From Novosphingobium resinovorum (GTDB lineage: Bacteria; Pseudomonadota; Alphaproteobacteria; Sphingomonadales; Sphingomonadaceae), in assembly GCF_001742225.1 (NCBI RefSeq), contig NZ_CP017075.1, forward strand, positions 496,001 through 560,000: a stretch of DNA of 64,000 nt, in the 5' to 3' direction. Of this stretch, positions 1 to 7,323 are shown piece by piece. Every line of letters begins with the position of its first letter. Position 1 is the stretch's first letter. The translations under genes were made by a program, and so were the position numbers. Below the pieces are notes generated by a model that worked only from the letters and a program-made list of their open reading frames with translations, made no database searches and was not told the origin of the DNA.

Positions 1-179
1 GCAGCGTGAAGCCGCGATTGCTGCGCGTCGTCACTGTAAGGCAGGGCGACACCGTGCGCTCGCTGGCGGCGAAGATGGCCTATACCGACGCGGCGGTGGA
101 CCGTTTCCTGGTGCTCAACGGCATGGATGCGAACACCGCGCTGACGCCGGGGCAGAAGGTGAAGATCGTAACCTACTGA
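1..179 (+). CDS. M48 family metalloprotease, C-terminal LysM-like fragment (partial)
   Basis: The gene is cut by the window edge; only its last 58 codons are present, in the frame that starts at base 3 and ends with TGA at 177-179. The visible piece is a LysM-like tail: VTVRQGDTVRSLAAKMAY, then LNGM and LTPGQKVKIVTY. Sphingomonad periplasmic M48 proteases commonly end with such a domain, presumed to bind peptidoglycan, and this is the basis of the call. The zinc-binding HExxH region lies outside the window, so the protease assignment rests on the tail alone. Another LysM-tailed envelope protein is possible. Confidence 0.55.
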   Translation, partial: SVKPRLLRVVTVRQGDTVRSLAAKMAYTDAAVDRFLVLNGMDANTALTPGQKVKIVTY

Positions 180-218
180 TATTGCGGCTTTATGGTTTCC
201 GCAGGGCACAAAGCGAAA

Positions 219-244
219 GGGGCGGCAGGTTTCCCTGCCGCCCC
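219..244. terminator. Bidirectional hairpin terminator between the protease and the pilin
   Basis: A perfect 11-bp stem (219-229 with 234-244, GGGGCGGCAGG) closes a TTTC loop. On the plus strand it is followed by a T-rich stretch. It sits between two convergent genes. A second, AT-rich inverted repeat (arms TTAATCTGT and ACAGATTAA, 252-273) lies right beside it before the pilin stop codon. Confidence 0.6.
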
Positions 245-284
245 TCAATCTTTAATCTGTAAGTACAGATTAAGTATTCAGCTA

Positions 285-458
285 TTAGCTGACGCCCTTC
301 GACATTGCCGACGAGGTCTTCGAGAAGGTCGAAACGAGCTGCGAGCCCATGCCCTGCATGGCGGCGATGGCGGCAACTGCGATGAGAGCGGCGATCAGGC
401 CGTATTCGATGGCGGTAGCGCCCTTTTCGTTGCGGCGCAGCTTGGCGAGAAACTTCAT
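285..458 (-). CDS. Flp family type IVb pilin (57 aa)
   Basis: This is a 57-residue pilin subunit. It has a short basic leader (MKFLAKLRRNEKG), a prepilin-peptidase site after that glycine, the conserved ATAIEYG segment and a hydrophobic helix running to about residue 36. Flp pilins are processed by TadV/CpaA-type peptidases and polymerise into Tad pili used in surface attachment; no tad/cpa assembly gene is in the window. The start has a good ribosome binding site, AGGAGA, read on the minus strand just before the ATG. A second, divergent Flp-like gene lies upstream on the same strand, about 120 bases away. Confidence 0.88.
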   Translation of the reverse strand: MKFLAKLRRNEKGATAIEYGLIAALIAVAAIAAMQGMGSQLVSTFSKTSSAMSKGVS

Positions 459-579
459 GGTGGTCTCCTGATAAAGCAGTCTAGTGTACCCGGTCCGCCT
501 CGCTTCAGTCTCTCTTCTGCGCCTTGGACAATCTCTTTTTAGCCTGCAATCGTTGATAAACGCTTAAGGCTGTTTCACC

Positions 580-768
580 CTAGTTTTTGGACATCGCAGC
601 CGACGACTTGGCGGCTACGTTGTTCCACATAGATACGGTCTCGCTGGCCACGCCCTGCAGCGTGGCGAAGATGGCCAGTACGATGAAGGCGAGGATCATG
701 CCGTATTCGACCGTGGACGCACCGTCCCGGTTTTCGATGATCGTCTTGAGAAGGCGATGAAGGCGCAT
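580..768 (-). CDS. Second Flp-like pilin or pseudopilin (62 aa)
   Basis: This is a paralogue of the neighbouring pilin. It has a basic leader ending in RDG, then ASTVEYGMILAFIVLAIFA, the hallmark cleavage site with Glu at +5 and Tyr at +6 and a hydrophobic stem. The tail (VASETVSMWNNVAAKSSAAM) is longer and more polar than in the first pilin, so it could be a minor pilin. The ATG at 768 was chosen; a GTG two codons upstream (774) is also possible, and neither has a clear ribosome binding site. Confidence 0.8.
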   Translation of the reverse strand: MRLHRLLKTIIENRDGASTVEYGMILAFIVLAIFATLQGVASETVSMWNNVAAKSSAAMSKN

Positions 769-844
769 GGTCACCGTGCTAGTTCGCGCGAGGGACGTCT
801 GATCCCACGGCAGCGTTAATTAGGCATTAAGGCAGGAGGCACAG

Positions 845-1345
845 CTGGAAAGTCCACCGACACCTTTACTCGTCGTCGCAGGCGCACTCGTGCGTCCCGA
901 TGACGGCGGGCGCGACGACGGGCGTTCCGGCACAGTGCTTATGCAGCAGCGCGATTTCATCGGAGTGCATGGCGGCCTATGGGAATTTCCCGGAGGCAAG
1001 CTGGAGCCGGGTGAGAGCCCGGAGGGCGCCCTTGTACGCGAACTCGAAGAGGAACTGGGCGTAATCGTAGCGCCGGGCGATCTGGAGGCGGTGGGCTTCG
1101 CCAGCGGCCGCACCGCTACGGTCGAGGAAGGCGGGAAGGGGCCGTCGCGCCCGCTCGTGATTCTTCTCTATATTTGCACCCGCTGGCAGGGCGAGCCGCG
1201 CGCCATCGAGGCCGCCGACGTGGCATGGGTCGCGCCCGGCGCGATCTCGGGACTGAGGATGCCGCCGCTCGATTACCCGCTGGCCGAGGCGCTCGAACGG
1301 CATCTGGGGGCTGTGGAAAACAATATGCAAAAAAGCGGAACATAG
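845..1345 (+). CDS. Nudix hydrolase, MutT-like (d)NTP pyrophosphohydrolase, probable CTG start
   Basis: The enzyme should hydrolyse (oxidised) nucleoside triphosphates to monophosphates plus pyrophosphate and so clean the nucleotide pool. The Nudix box G-x5-E-x7-RE-x2-EE-x-G occupies about residues 51-73 (GGKLEPGE, then RELEEELGV) and is intact. The only ATG/GTG/TTG start in frame, GTG at 890, would cut off the first beta strand of the fold (PTPLLVVAGALV). A perfect AGGAGG at 834-839 lies five bases before an in-frame CTG at 845, and translation from there restores that strand. An in-frame TAG at 821-823 limits any further extension. The product from CTG is 166 aa. The function is well supported; the CTG start is inferred. 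Confidence 0.85.
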   Translation: MESPPTPLLVVAGALVRPDDGGRDDGRSGTVLMQQRDFIGVHGGLWEFPGGKLEPGESPEGALVRELEEELGVIVAPGDLEAVGFASGRTATVEEGGKGPSRPLVILLYICTRWQGEPRAIEAADVAWVAPGAISGLRMPPLDYPLAEALERHLGAVENNMQKSGT

Positions 1346-1389
1346 GCGTTGACCGATGCCGATTCCCCCCCTAGAGGCAGCCCTCCAAG

Positions 1390-1466
1390 GCGCCCGTAGC
1401 TCAGCTGGATAGAGCATCAGACTACGAATCTGAGGGTCGGACGTTCGAATCGTTCCGGGCGCACCA
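1390..1466 (+). tRNA. tRNA-Arg (anticodon ACG), copy 1
   Basis: This is a 77-base tRNA with a 7-bp acceptor stem (GCGCCCG with CGGGCGC), discriminator A and an encoded CCA. The anticodon ACG is at 1424-1426, and the T loop contains GTTCGAATC. ACG, modified to ICG by TadA, reads the CGU/CGC/CGA arginine codons. Confidence 0.96.
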
Positions 1467-1515
1467 CTCTTCCTTCCGGGGGTGATGTGGTCCTTGTTTG
1501 GGTTGAAAATGGTAG

Positions 1516-1592
1516 GCGCCCGTAGCTCAGCTGGATAGAGCATCAGACTACGAATCTGAGGGTCGGACGTTCGAATCGTTCCGGGCGCACCA
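1516..1592 (+). tRNA. tRNA-Arg (anticodon ACG), copy 2
   Basis: This copy is base-for-base identical to the first over all 77 positions, including the CCA end. The anticodon is at 1550-1552. The two genes are separated by 49 bases without shared sequence and appear to be co-transcribed up to the strong terminator that follows. Confidence 0.96.
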
Positions 1593-1598
1593 CCATCC

Positions 1599-1640
1599 AA
1601 AACGAAAAACCCCGCCCTCACCGGCGGGGTTTTTCGTTTT
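1599..1640. terminator. Strong terminator after the tRNA pair
   Basis: A perfect 18-bp stem (1599-1616 with 1623-1640) has an A-rich left arm, a GC core and a T-rich right arm around a CTCACC loop. It would work on either strand. Confidence 0.9.
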
Positions 1641-1684
1641 GGCGTTTCATCGCTGCGACCGCACCGGGTCTTGATATTTTGCCC

Positions 1685-1769
1685 GTCATCCCCGCGAAGG
1701 CGGGGACCCAACTGATGACGCCTCGACAGGGAACATCAGGAGATGGGTTCCCGCCTTCGCGGGAATGAC
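1685..1769. repeat. Dispersed palindromic repeat, GTCATCCCCGCGAAGGCGGG family
   Basis: Two inverted copies of GTCAT(C/T)CCCGCGAAGGCGGG-type sequence (1685-1710 and 1744-1769) flank a 33-base centre. Each arm also folds on itself (CCCGC GAA GGCGGG). A related pair occurs at 35736-35824. The element is a REP/BIME-like intergenic repeat of the sort common in sphingomonad genomes. Confidence 0.75.
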
Positions 1770-1798
1770 GACGCGTGGTGATGATGAACGGCGCTCGG

Positions 1799-3097
1799 TC
1801 ACCCTTTCGCCAGAAACCCGCGCGAGAGGCCGTGGTAGAGCTTTTCCCGGCACACCAGCGTGCTGGCGGTATCGGCGATGATCGCTGTCAGGAACAGCGG
1901 CAGTATCATCCCGCGGCTTGCGGTGGTCTCCATCAGAATGATCACGGCGGTCAGCGGCGCGCGCACGACGCCGACGAAGTAGCCGGTCATGCCCAGCAGG
2001 ACGACGGCGGGCATGGGATCGCCTGAGAAGACGTAGGACAGCAGTTCGCCGAAGCCCGCGCCGACCGACAGCGATGGCGCGAAGATGCCGCCCGGCGCGC
2101 CGGAGATCGCCGTCGCGGCGGTGGCGACGAACTTGGCCGGGCCGAACCAGGGGGAGGCGCTCTGCTGGCCGTCGATCATCAGGCGGGTAGTCTCGTAGCC
2201 GGTGCCCCACGTAGAGCCGCCGGTGACGACGCCGAGCACCGCGACGACAAGCCCGCAGATCAGCGCCGTCGCTACCGGCCGCGAACGCATGGCCGCGAGA
2301 AGGGGATGTTCGCCGCGCGCGCAGGCCAGCAGCAGGCGCGAAAACAGCCCGCCGAGGACGCCGCCCAAGATTCCCGCGACCGGCGCGATCATCACGACCG
2401 AGCCGACTTCCAGCGTCTGTCGCATGGCTCCGAAGTAGACGTAGTCCCCGGCGATCCCGAGGCTGACGAGGCCGGAGACGACGACCGCGCCCATCACCAG
2501 CACCGCGACGCGCTGCTCGAAAGCGGCTGCGAGTTCCTCGATCGCGAAAGCGACCCCGGCCAGCGGCGTGTTGAAGGCGGCCGCGACTCCAGCTGCACCG
2601 CCCGCGATGAGCACGCCCGCCGTCATCGGCACGCGCAGCACGCGGTGGCAGGCAACCATGATCGCGGCACTGACCTGTACTGTCGGCCCCTCGCGCCCGA
2701 CCGAGCCTCCGGCCAGCAGCATCGTCACCGTCAGCAACAGCTTGGTGATGGCGGTGCGCATCTGCAGCAGCGGCGAGCGGGCGAGTTCGAGGTTTTCACT
2801 CGCCGCCATGACCTGCGGAATGCCCGAGCCGCGCGCGGCGGGCGCCCAGCGCCGGGTGATGAAGACGACGGCAGCGAAGATCGCGGGTGTCATGACGAGC
2901 GGAGCGTAAGGGTGGACGGCGGCGAAGGCGCGGAACACTTTCTGCGCGGTGTCACCCGCCCATGCGAAAGCGATCGCGACCAGGCCGAGCAGCACCGCTC
3001 CCCCGATCGTCGCGGCCCGGCGCCGCGCAAGGTCGAGCGAGGCGTCGATGCCCGGGACGGCCTTGAAAAAGGCCGTGAAGCGTTCCGAGATGGTCAA
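1799..3097 (-). CDS. CLC-type chloride channel / Cl-/H+ antiporter
   Basis: This integral inner-membrane protein has about ten hydrophobic segments. CLC signatures appear in order: GSGIPQ (Cl- selectivity loop 1), GREGP (loop 2) and, further on, GAPGGIFAPSLSVGAGFG (loop 3). The glutamate of GREGP is the gating/proton glutamate of the family. Start choice is uncertain. The open frame runs up to 3265, but its first part would lie inside a terminator hairpin (3212-3247). TTG at 3097 or 3109 gives the 430-440 residues usual for bacterial CLC proteins, so 3097 was used. It stands alone between a repeat and an unrelated periplasmic protein gene. Confidence 0.85.
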   Translation of the reverse strand: MTISERFTAFFKAVPGIDASLDLARRRAATIGGAVLLGLVAIAFAWAGDTAQKVFRAFAAVHPYAPLVMTPAIFAAVVFITRRWAPAARGSGIPQVMAASENLELARSPLLQMRTAITKLLLTVTMLLAGGSVGREGPTVQVSAAIMVACHRVLRVPMTAGVLIAGGAAGVAAAFNTPLAGVAFAIEELAAAFEQRVAVLVMGAVVVSGLVSLGIAGDYVYFGAMRQTLEVGSVVMIAPVAGILGGVLGGLFSRLLLACARGEHPLLAAMRSRPVATALICGLVVAVLGVVTGGSTWGTGYETTRLMIDGQQSASPWFGPAKFVATAATAISGAPGGIFAPSLSVGAGFGELLSYVFSGDPMPAVVLLGMTGYFVGVVRAPLTAVIILMETTASRGMILPLFLTAIIADTASTLVCREKLYHGLSRGFLAKG

Positions 3098-3211
3098 TGC
3101 GGACCCCAAGATGGTCTGGCGGCGCGCTTGTTGCGCGTCTGGACGGGCTCGCGCCTCTATTGGGGCAACGGGTGCGCGAATCGCAAGACCTTTTTGACCC
3201 GGATAAATAGA

Positions 3212-3247
3212 GAGGGCCGGAAGCGAGTTCGATCGCTTCCGGCCCTC
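3212..3247 (-). terminator. Terminator of the periplasmic repeat-protein gene
   Basis: A 14-bp perfect stem (3212-3225 with 3234-3247) around an 8-base loop, followed on the minus strand by a T-rich run. It lies just after the stop codon at 3293 and so separates that gene from the CLC gene. Confidence 0.7.
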
Positions 3248-3292
3248 GGCCACTTTGCCGGTCACCCTGCCAGGGCAGGATGAGGCAGAGGC

Positions 3293-3919
3293 TTACTGGC
3301 CTTCGGGCGTGGTCGCTGCAGCCGCACCGCCTGCGGTCGCGGCGGCGTCGGCGCCCGGCTGGCCGCCGGCGGCCGACTGGGTCGCCTTGGCGAAGTCGGC
3401 AGCGCTCATGCCCAGAGCCAGCGAACCGTCGGCGCCGAGGCCGAGGTAGGACTTCTTGAGCTGCGCGGCCGAACCGCCGCTGAGGGCCACGGTGACGTTG
3501 TCGCCTTCCACCTTGCTGACGGTGCCGAGCACGACGCCGTCGCTGCTCTTGATGGGCGCGTCGGCGACGATCGCAGCATCCTTGGCGGCGGTGTTCTCGG
3601 CCTTGGCGCCGTTCACGGCCGATTCCAGCTCGGCCTTGGTCATGCCGATGGTCAGGCCCTTGTCGCGCATGACGAAGGCATTCTTGGGGAGACCGGCGCG
3701 CGCGGTGCCGGTGGAGACGGTGACGATGTCGCCCTGGACGGCCTCGACAGTGCCGACGTCAGCGCCTGCGGCGTCGAAGACCTTGGCGCCGGTGGTCGGG
3801 TTGGCGGTTGCGGTCGCCGCCGCGGCGGGAGCGGCAGCCGGTGCAGCGGCCTGAGCCATCACGGCAGCAGGAGCGAGTGCGGCCGCAGCGATGGCGGCGG
3901 TGATGAGGGTTTTCTTCAT
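3293..3919 (-). CDS. Exported Ala-rich protein with two PRC-barrel-like repeats
   Basis: This 208-aa protein has a clear Sec signal peptide (MKKTLITAAIAAAALAPAAV then MAQA). An Ala/Pro linker is followed by two similar segments: KVFDAAGADVGTVEAVQGD with VTVSTGTARAGLPKNAF, then IKSSDGVVLGTVSKVEGD with VTVALSGGSAAQLKKSYL. The repeated pattern of a short-strand turn followed by GTV resembles PRC-barrel-like sheets; this is pattern matching only. The tail is Gly/Ala/Gln-rich. AAGGAG seven bases before the ATG at 3919 decides the start over an upstream in-frame ATG. The function is unknown; a periplasmic location is likely. Confidence 0.75.
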   Translation of the reverse strand: MKKTLITAAIAAAALAPAAVMAQAAAPAAAPAAAATATANPTTGAKVFDAAGADVGTVEAVQGDIVTVSTGTARAGLPKNAFVMRDKGLTIGMTKAELESAVNGAKAENTAAKDAAIVADAPIKSSDGVVLGTVSKVEGDNVTVALSGGSAAQLKKSYLGLGADGSLALGMSAADFAKATQSAAGGQPGADAAATAGGAAAATTPEGQ

Positions 3920-4451
3920 GGCGTACTCCTTGTTTGCGGGACCCGTGGGAGGACGGGCCCGGAACAAGCCCCCCTGAAGGGGCGAGAAATGCGGCCCGGC
4001 GAACCCGGGCTGGGGTTACCCCGTCCGACTTTCGCCGGCCCCGCCGCGGCGAAACTTCGCACACGGCAGACGGGGTGAGGGACAGGTATAGTCAGGCAAA
4101 TCCAGCGCAGGGTGAACGGTTGCGTGTACAAGGGGCGAATCGAGCCATTCCCGCGATGAGCCGGTCAGCCCTTGTGGAAAACAGCGGATTTCGGCCGTTC
4201 TCGCCGTTTCGATTGTGGGCGAGTGGTTGTCGGTGTCACCACCAGGCGGTCATCGCTTCCCGAATCCCGATGCTCTGTGACCCGGGGCAGGGTCTGGTCC
4301 TCATGACCGACGATCGCAAAGGTCTCTGCGATGAACGCTTCGTCGCGTCGGGCGAAGTCTGACTGCGTGTGCACAAGTTGACATTCGAGGGGAACATTCG
4401 CGCCCTTCGGCGTTTGAACCGGCCGTGGTGGAAGCTCCGGCAGGATGGACG
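3920..4451. other. Intergenic stretch without a supported gene
   Basis: This divergent promoter region lies between the exported repeat protein and the phospholipase D-like gene. Short frames on both strands show no recognisable protein and no codon bias. TTGACA at 4378-4383 may be a -35 element for the plus-strand gene. No convincing -10 partner was found. Confidence 0.5.
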
Positions 4452-6008
4452 ATGCAAGATCAGAACGACGAGGGCGTTGCGCCTTCGGTATGGCGCTATG
4501 CCAAGGCTTCGCGCGCGCACGTGGTCGTGGACGCGGCCGATTACTTCGAGGCCATTCGCGAAACGATGGAAGGCGCGCGCCAGCGCATCTTCATGATCGG
4601 GTGGGACTTCGATTCCCGCATCCTGCTGACCTCCGGGCGGCGCTGGTGGCAGCGTGGCCGCAAGCGCAAGTTTCCCGCGCGCCTCGGCTCGTTCATGCTC
4701 TGGGTGGTGAAGCGCAATCCGGAGCTTGAGATCAGGCTGCTCAAGTGGAACGTCGCCATGCTCAAGTACCTGCTGCGGGGTACGATGCTGTTCGACGTGG
4801 TGCGCTGGGCGAAGCATCCGCGCATCGACTTCAAGTTCGATGCCGCCCATCCGGTCGGCTGCAGCCATCACCAGAAGATCGTGGTGATTGACGACAAGGT
4901 GGCGGCCTGCGGCGGCATCGACATGACCTCCGACCGGTGGGACACGCCTGACCACCTGCCCCGCGACCCGCGCCGCAAGCGGCCGACCGGGCGGCTCTAC
5001 GGTCCCTGGCACGACGTCACGATGATGCTGGAGGGCGAGGTCGCCGCGACGCTGGGGGAACTGGGGCGCGAGCGCTGGAAGGTCGCCGGCGGCGAAGACC
5101 TCGCGCCCTGTCGCCCGCGCGAGGGGACTCCCTGGCCGGAGGGGCTGACGGCCGAGTTCGAGAACGTCGAGATCGGCATCGCCCGCACCCGCGCGGAGTA
5201 TAACGACTGCCCGCAGGTCGCCGAGATCGAGAAGCTCTTCGTCGAGCAGATCGCCCGCGTGAAGCGCTTCATGTATGCCGAGACGCAGTACTTCGCCTCG
5301 CGCGCGATCGCGGAGGCCATCTGCAAGCGGCTCTCCGAGGACAATCCGCCCGAGTTCTTCATCGTCAACCCGGTCACCGCCGACGGCTGGCTGGAGCAGC
5401 AGGCGATGGACACCGCCCGCGTCGAACTGGTCGAGACGCTGCAGGCGGTGGACGCGCATGGTCGTTTCCGCATCTTTACTCCCTCCAACGCCGAGGGCGA
5501 GCCGATCTACGTCCACGCCAAGCTGACGATCATCGACGACGAGGTGCTGCGCGTCGGCTCGGCGAACATGAACAACCGTTCGATGGGCCTCGACAGCGAG
5601 TGCGACGTCTTCATCGACCTTGCCCGGCCCGCCAATGCCCACGTCGATCCCGCGACGATCACCGAATTGCGCCTGCGCCTGCTGGCCGAGCACTGCGGTA
5701 TCGCGGAAGGCGAAGTGGCGGCCGGGATCGAGCGGCATGGCTCGATGGCGGCGATGGTGGACGCGCTCAATCGCGACGGACCCAAGGCCGGAAAGAAATA
5801 TCTCGAACCCTTGCCCTTGAAGAACTTGTCGGAAGCTGAAAGAGCACTCGGCCAAAGCGGGGTGCTCGATCCGGAACGCCCCGGCGAAATGTTCGAGCCT
5901 ATCGCGCGACGCGGGTTGTTCCGCGGCAAGGGACACCTGATGCGTGTGCGCCTGATGAAAAGATTGAGAAGGAGCAAGTCGGATGAGCAGCCAGGTAAGT
6001 CCCGATGA
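4452..6008 (+). CDS. Phospholipase D-like phosphodiesterase / cardiolipin-synthase family protein
   Basis: This 518-aa protein has two HKD catalytic motifs: H140-x-K142-x4-D147 (HHQKIVVID) and H355-x-K357-x4-D362 (VHAKLTIIDD). The second is followed by the usual GSANMNNRS. Such paired motifs form one active site in PLD enzymes that hydrolyse or transfer phosphatidyl groups. The length and the WDFDSRILL start resemble bacterial PLD-like proteins rather than ClsA, since no N-terminal membrane helices are present. The ATG at 4452 has AGGA six bases upstream; a GTG nine codons earlier is possible. Its 3' end overlaps folE by 26 bases. The substrate is not known. Confidence 0.85.
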   Translation: MQDQNDEGVAPSVWRYAKASRAHVVVDAADYFEAIRETMEGARQRIFMIGWDFDSRILLTSGRRWWQRGRKRKFPARLGSFMLWVVKRNPELEIRLLKWNVAMLKYLLRGTMLFDVVRWAKHPRIDFKFDAAHPVGCSHHQKIVVIDDKVAACGGIDMTSDRWDTPDHLPRDPRRKRPTGRLYGPWHDVTMMLEGEVAATLGELGRERWKVAGGEDLAPCRPREGTPWPEGLTAEFENVEIGIARTRAEYNDCPQVAEIEKLFVEQIARVKRFMYAETQYFASRAIAEAICKRLSEDNPPEFFIVNPVTADGWLEQQAMDTARVELVETLQAVDAHGRFRIFTPSNAEGEPIYVHAKLTIIDDEVLRVGSANMNNRSMGLDSECDVFIDLARPANAHVDPATITELRLRLLAEHCGIAEGEVAAGIERHGSMAAMVDALNRDGPKAGKKYLEPLPLKNLSEAERALGQSGVLDPERPGEMFEPIARRGLFRGKGHLMRVRLMKRLRRSKSDEQPGKSR

Positions 6009-6603
6009 GGATAGCCCGCGCCATGACCCCTTGCGCAAGCCGGATGTGCCCGACAACGTTCAGGACGCGATCCGCACGCTGATCGAGTGGGCCGGCGACG
6101 ATCCGACGCGCGAGGGCCTGGTTGACACCCCCAAGCGCGTGGCGCGCGCCTGGCTGGAATACTGCCAGGGCTATCAGGAAGATCCGGCGGTCCACCTGTC
6201 GCGCATCTTCGAGGAAGTGGGCGGCTACGACGAGGTCGTGCTGCTGAAGGACATTCCCTTCCAGTCGCACTGCGAGCACCACATGGCGCCGATCATCGGC
6301 AAGGCCGCGATCGCCTACCTGCCGCGCAACCACGTTGTCGGCATCTCCAAGCTGGCGCGCGTGCTGCACGGCTTCGCGCGCCGCCTGCAGATTCAGGAGC
6401 GCCTGACCGCCGAAGTCGCGCAGTGCATCTGGGAACACCTGAAGCCGCAGGGCGTCGCGGTCGTGATCGAGGCGAACCACGCCTGCATGACCGCGCGCGG
6501 CGTGCGCACGCCGGGCGTCGGCATGATCACCAGCCGCATGATGGGCACTTTCCTGGAGGACGAACGTTCCCGCAAGGAAGTGCTCAGCCTGATGGGCTAC
6601 TGA
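5983..6603 (+). CDS. folE: GTP cyclohydrolase I
   Basis: Converts GTP to 7,8-dihydroneopterin triphosphate, the first step of tetrahydrofolate (and pterin/queuosine) synthesis. The 206-aa length and the zinc ligands C97, H100 (HCEHH) and C168 (NHACMTARGV) are those of type IA enzymes. The C-terminal GVGMITSRMMGTF is also typical. Translation starts inside the last 26 bases of the phospholipase D-like gene, so the two are probably co-transcribed and coupled. The upstream GAGAAGGAG is embedded in that gene. Confidence 0.97.
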   Translation: MSSQVSPDEDSPRHDPLRKPDVPDNVQDAIRTLIEWAGDDPTREGLVDTPKRVARAWLEYCQGYQEDPAVHLSRIFEEVGGYDEVVLLKDIPFQSHCEHHMAPIIGKAAIAYLPRNHVVGISKLARVLHGFARRLQIQERLTAEVAQCIWEHLKPQGVAVVIEANHACMTARGVRTPGVGMITSRMMGTFLEDERSRKEVLSLMGY

Positions 6604-6620
6604 ATACGCGGAGAGGCGTC

Positions 6621-7082
6621 ATGGGTCATGCGCAGGTACTCGAGGGCGGTTGTCGCTGCTCGCGCCTGCGCTTTCGCCTGACGGCGCCTCCGCTGATCGA
6701 GGGGCTGTGCCACTGCACCGGCTGCCAGCGAATGACCGCCAGCGCCTTCTCCACCACGATCTCGGTGCCGGTGCAGGGCTTCGAGGTCGTCACCGGCGAG
6801 ACCGAGATCGGCGGCATCCACGGCGACGAGGCGCATCACCATCACTGCGTCTGGTGCAAGTCCTGGGTCTTCACCCGCGTCGATCCGTCGATGGGATTCG
6901 TCAACGCGCGCGCCACGCTGCTCGACGATCGTTCGGTGTTCACCCCCTACATCGAGATGCAGGTGGCGGAGAAGCTACGGTGGGTGGAGACGAAGGTGGA
7001 GCGTCGCTACGACCGCTTTCCGGAGCTGGAGGAATATCCGCAACTGATCGCCGACTATGCAGCGTGGCGGGCGGTGCGGTAA
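6621..7082 (+). CDS. GFA (CENP-V/GFA) family zinc-binding protein
   Basis: This small 153-aa protein has the cysteine pattern of the GFA fold: C11-x-C13, C30-x-C32-x2-C35 (CHCTGCQ) and C76-x2-C79 (CVWC), which bind two zinc ions. The family is named after Gfa, reported to speed S-hydroxymethylglutathione formation, but most members have no proven activity. The ATG at 6621 follows GGAGAGG at a proper distance. It lies 17 bases after folE and is probably in the same transcript. Confidence 0.85.
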   Translation: MGHAQVLEGGCRCSRLRFRLTAPPLIEGLCHCTGCQRMTASAFSTTISVPVQGFEVVTGETEIGGIHGDEAHHHHCVWCKSWVFTRVDPSMGFVNARATLLDDRSVFTPYIEMQVAEKLRWVETKVERRYDRFPELEEYPQLIADYAAWRAVR

Positions 7083-7099
7083 TTCCGTGGCCCACCACG

Positions 7100-7182
7100 T
7101 TTCGTCATTGCGAGCGTAGCGAAGCAATCCAGGGCGACGTAACACTGCCCTGGATTGCTTCGCTACGCTCGCAATGACGAAA
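7100..7182. repeat. Perfect 36-bp inverted repeat (dispersed sphingomonad palindrome)
   Basis: Arms 7100-7135 and 7147-7182 are exact reverse complements around an 11-base centre. The core GTCATTGCGAGCGTAGCGAA is typical of intergenic mosaic repeats seen in many proteobacteria. It starts 18 bases after the GFA gene and could also act as a terminator. Confidence 0.85.
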
Positions 7183-7323
7183 GCAGGGGGTGGCGGCGCG
7201 GTCGGTCGAAGGGGAGCTACGCGCGGGAGACTTCCTTCCGCGAAAGATTGCGCTTGAACGCCGCCGCGCCTGCGGCCAGAGCCGCTGGCATCCGGTGAGG
7301 GCAGGCCGGAGGCGGACAGGCAG

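Noticed and set aside
3098..3265. N-terminal extension of the CLC transporter to an ATG at 3265
   Set aside because: The extension would translate a terminator hairpin and adds residues not seen in the family. An internal TTG start gives the normal length.
4391..4414. EcfG-type general stress promoter (GGAAC, CGTT) before the phospholipase D-like gene
   Set aside because: The spacing is 15 bases instead of the usual 16-17, and both halves are short and GC-rich, so chance is likely.
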